In this document: in pieces, positions 5,830 to 7,900 of the stretch
Layout of the letters: each line of letters begins with the position of its first letter
How positions within the stretch are numbered: the stretch's first letter is position 1
Assembly (NCBI GenBank): GCA_016196505.1
Contig: JACPXO010000068.1
Coordinates: 1-7,900 of the forward strand
Direction: 5' to 3'
Origin: Candidatus Omnitrophota bacterium
GTDB taxonomy: Bacteria > Omnitrophota > Gorgyraeia > 2-02-FULL-51-18
Length of the DNA: 7,900 bases
Position numbers and translations under genes: made by a program
Notes under the pieces: model-generated
What the model was told of the DNA's origin: nothing
What the model saw: the letters and a program-made list of their open reading frames with translations, nothing else
Database searches by the model: none

Positions 5830-6198
5830 TCAGGAAAGGTACTTCTTAGGGATCAGTTTACGGGCCGCAAAACCCGACTCGATCTCATGGTAATACTTCA
5901 AAGAATCCTCATCGCTTCGCCAGCAAAGCAACACTTCCTCATCCCCGATCTTAGCCGGAAAATCTACAAGTCCCGCCGAAAAATTCCAGTCTTTGTAGGA
6001 ACAACCCAACTCCTCCAGTTCCTCGAAAAGTTCCTCAAGCCGGCCCATGAGCTGAACAACACCCGGGTCCTTCTCGGCGTTGCGCCCCACTTTTAAGGAG
6101 ATATCCCGCATCGACTGTCCCGCCGCGAGGATATCCGCGACGATCTTCCTGACGAGGGGCAGGGTTTGAGTGGCCTCTTGGGGAGTAAAATATTTCAC
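5830..6198 (-). CDS. DUF2203-family protein
   Basis: The 122-residue protein matches the DUF2203 pattern as I know it: YFTPQEATQTLPLVRKIVADI at the N-terminus, a central acidic helical segment (LMGRLEELFEELEELGC, about 50-66), then a C-terminal block with SAGLVDFPAKIG, VLLCWRSDED and YYHEIESGFAARKLI. The family has no established function. There is no signal peptide or membrane segment. It starts with GTG at 6198, which overlaps the TGA of the upstream gene as GTGA. An ATG start is not available in a position that keeps the conserved N-terminus. It sits between the conserved hypothetical gene and the permease, coupled on both sides. Confidence 0.85.
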   Translation of the reverse strand: MKYFTPQEATQTLPLVRKIVADILAAGQSMRDISLKVGRNAEKDPGVVQLMGRLEELFEELEELGCSYKDWNFSAGLVDFPAKIGDEEVLLCWRSDEDSLKYYHEIESGFAARKLIPKKYLS

Positions 6199-6845
6199 CG
6201 GGTGTTTTCCAACAAACCCAACAACTCATCGACTTTCTTCACCACGGACGCGGGAAAATCGAGCTCCGTCATCTGGCGGCGCATATTTCTTAACTGAAGC
6301 TGGAAACGCTTTGCCTGCTCCGATTTTTTTCCCTCCGTCTCTCCGGGGGTTTCTTTGGGGGCATGGACCTTGAGGAGATAACGGATCTTTTTCTTGATCT
6401 GGTCGTCTTCTTTCGCGTCGTCCAAAACCTCTCCACGCAAACTTTCATAATCGCCTTCGGGGATCCGGTTCCTCTCCTTGACCAGACGAAGGGCGTTCAC
6501 CGCTTCATAGCCCGGGATACGGGAGGGGTCCGTCTCGTCGAGCGTACGGCGCTTCAAGAACTCCGGCTCCTCCCGTTCCAGGAAAGAATAAGATTTGAGC
6601 AGCTTTATCGCGGTGGCCTGCCGTATCCCTATCTCTTTGGCGCAGTAGGCCTCGAAAGTCAAATACCCCCAGTCCTTGTAAGTTTTGTCACGATGGACCT
6701 GAAAAAGGGTCTGGCCCAGTTCTATCCAAGAACTCTTAAAACGCTTGGCGCAATCGAGCACTTTGTAGCGAAAAGAATCCGGGCTCAGATTGAGCATGCG
6801 CTGTTCAAGGGAAGTGATGGATTTGGGTTTTCCTCGCGGGATCAT
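6195..6845 (-). CDS. Conserved hypothetical protein with HTH-like segment
   Basis: Encodes 216 residues when started at ATG 6845, four bases after the helicase stop. The frame is open further upstream to 6941, but that would overlap the helicase by about 90 bases and adds a low-quality stretch. The protein is soluble and highly charged. Residues 25-60 (FRYKVLDCAKRFKSSWIELG, then KTYKDWGYLTFEAYC) look strongly conserved in style. AKEIGIRQATAIKLLKSYSF (69-88) reads like a helix-turn-helix with its recognition helix. Residues 145-216 are a lysine/glutamate-rich, probably coiled-coil tail. I recall similar proteins with the 'DWGYLTFEAYC' pattern as unnamed conserved proteins. A nucleic-acid-binding role would fit its position behind an RNA helicase, but that is inference. 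Confidence 0.7.
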   Translation of the reverse strand: MIPRGKPKSITSLEQRMLNLSPDSFRYKVLDCAKRFKSSWIELGQTLFQVHRDKTYKDWGYLTFEAYCAKEIGIRQATAIKLLKSYSFLEREEPEFLKRRTLDETDPSRIPGYEAVNALRLVKERNRIPEGDYESLRGEVLDDAKEDDQIKKKIRYLLKVHAPKETPGETEGKKSEQAKRFQLQLRNMRRQMTELDFPASVVKKVDELLGLLENTR

Positions 6846-6849
6846 CGGA

Positions 6850-7900
6850 TCAACGATTTCTGGTATGGGGATGCTGAGAGTGAGAGGAATGCCCCGAAGG
6901 CCTGTGATGTCCTCCCTGGCCGCCCCGGCGTTGAAAACCACCCGAGGGCCTGGGCGTGTGTCCCGCCTGCGGCCTGGGCCCTGACTTTTCGTAGTGAAAA
7001 TCCGGAAGCGTCACACGCGGCAGCGTCTGACGAGTGGCACTTTCGATCTCACGCAGGAATTCTTCCTCATCCGGCGACACGAGCGTGAAAGCGTCCCCTG
7101 TCGCTTGGGCCCTGGCCGTACGGCCCACCCGGTGGATATAATCGTCAGGGGCGTGGGGCACGTCAAAATTTACCACGTGTGAAACGTCCTTGATATCGAG
7201 GCCGCGCGCGGCCACATCGGTCGCCACGAGCACCTGGGCTCGTCCGCTCCCAAATTGATCGAGCGCCCTCAACCGTTGCATCTGGCTCCGGTCCCCGTGG
7301 ATGACGGACACACGGATCCCCGAACGCATGAGACTTTGTCCCAGCCGGTCCGCGCGGGATTTGGTCCTCGTGAAAACGATCACGGATTCCATTTCATCGG
7401 TCCTGTTCTTCAAAAGCCGAAGCAAAAGATCCGTCTTTTGGTGCTGACTCACCGGGTACACCGCCTGTCGTATGCCGGCGGCCGTCTGTGATTTCATCCC
7501 GACCTGAACTCTCACCGGGTCGTGGCAGATCTTCTGCGCCAGCCTCAAAATGTCGTCCGGGATCGTGGCCGAAAAAATAAGGTTCTGTCTCTTGGGAGGC
7601 AAAAAAGAGAGTATCCTTTGCACGTCGGGAAGAAAACCCATGTCCATCATGCGGTCGGCCTCATCCAGCACCACGACTTGCAAAGCCCCGAAATCAATGC
7701 GCCCGGAGTACACGTGATCCAGGAGCCGCCCCGGCGTAGCTGAAATGATATCCAGCCCTTGCGCTAGGGTGCGGATCTGAGGGTCCATGGGCACCCCGCC
7801 GTAAACGGCGAGACCTCTCAAGTGGACATAACGCGACAGGTTTTTCAAATGGTCCATCGACTGCACGGCCAGCTCTCTCGTCGGCGCGACGATGAGGGCG
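6850..7900 (-). CDS. DEAD-box RNA helicase, RhlE-like (N-terminus outside window)
   Basis: An ATP-dependent RNA helicase that remodels structured RNA or ribonucleoproteins. The frame runs open to the window edge, so the Q motif and motif I (Walker A) are missing from view; 349 residues are visible. In order are motif Ia PTRELA at the very edge, Ib TPGRLLD, motif II DEAD (about 79-82), motif III SAT (110-112), motif IV VIVFTRT, motif V VATDVAARGLDI and motif VI HRVGRTAR (256-263). The tail after about residue 303 is low-complexity, rich in Gly, His, Arg and Pro, as in RhlE-type proteins, and probably adds non-specific RNA binding. An apparent GTG start at 7866 is not real because PTRELA lies upstream of it in frame. 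It is the first visible gene of the operon ending at 5469. Confidence 0.93.
   Translation of the reverse strand, partial: ALIVAPTRELAVQSMDHLKNLSRYVHLRGLAVYGGVPMDPQIRTLAQGLDIISATPGRLLDHVYSGRIDFGALQVVVLDEADRMMDMGFLPDVQRILSFLPPKRQNLIFSATIPDDILRLAQKICHDPVRVQVGMKSQTAAGIRQAVYPVSQHQKTDLLLRLLKNRTDEMESVIVFTRTKSRADRLGQSLMRSGIRVSVIHGDRSQMQRLRALDQFGSGRAQVLVATDVAARGLDIKDVSHVVNFDVPHAPDDYIHRVGRTARAQATGDAFTLVSPDEEEFLREIESATRQTLPRVTLPDFHYEKSGPRPQAGHTPRPSGGFQRRGGQGGHHRPSGHSSHSQHPHTRNR

Noticed and set aside
6846..6941. Longer start of the hypothetical gene, giving 248 residues
   Set aside because: It would overlap the helicase tail by about 90 bases, while ATG 6845 sits four bases after the helicase stop, as expected in this operon.
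6363..7088. Long plus-strand open frame of 241 codons
   Set aside because: It is antisense to the DEAD-box helicase and the hypothetical gene, has no recognisable family pattern, and is explained by the codon bias of the real genes.

Overview
The window is compact bacterial DNA of moderate GC content. It carries nine protein genes, eight on the minus strand and one on the plus strand, with two genes running off the edges. No tRNA, rRNA, CRISPR array, insertion sequence or phage gene is visible. A free-standing SWIB-domain protein and a secreted protein with an 'IHIQDAH' motif, which I recall from Omnitrophota-type genomes, suggest a PVC/Omnitrophota-like bacterium. That placement is inference from memory and was not tested.

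Layout, left to right. Positions 1-1299 (minus) hold a secreted protein of unknown function whose C-terminus lies outside the window. Positions 1300-1522 are intergenic, with a probable terminator for the genes to the right and a weak promoter for the gene to the left. Positions 1523-3763 (minus) hold a tight three-gene unit transcribed as TPR protein, N-carbamoylputrescine amidase (aguB), agmatine deiminase (aguA). The two enzymes convert agmatine to putrescine in two steps. Positions 3764-3910 hold an unusual inverted-repeat leader. Positions 3911-5056 (minus) encode the radical-SAM heme chaperone HemW. Positions 5057-5150 are a divergent promoter region containing an 11-bp inverted repeat. 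Positions 5151-5405 (plus) encode the SWIB protein. Positions 5413-5458 form a perfect 20-bp-stem bidirectional terminator. Positions 5469-7900 (minus) hold a four-gene operon transcribed as RhlE-like DEAD-box helicase (N-terminus outside the window), conserved hypothetical protein, DUF2203 protein, half-length TauE/SafE permease.

The most interesting signal is at 3762-3879. An 18-bp perfect inverted repeat encloses three further perfect hairpins laid almost end to end, so the minus-strand transcript can fold into a four-way junction. The 3' arm of the outer stem is the AAAAGGAGG ribosome binding site of the TPR gene, which starts at a GTG seven bases downstream. The 5' arm is therefore a perfect anti-Shine-Dalgarno strand. 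An extended -10 promoter element lies just upstream of it. This looks like a cis-acting RNA switch controlling translation of a putrescine-synthesis operon. A weaker analogue, an 11-bp inverted repeat ending five bases before the hemW start codon, lies at 5062-5114.
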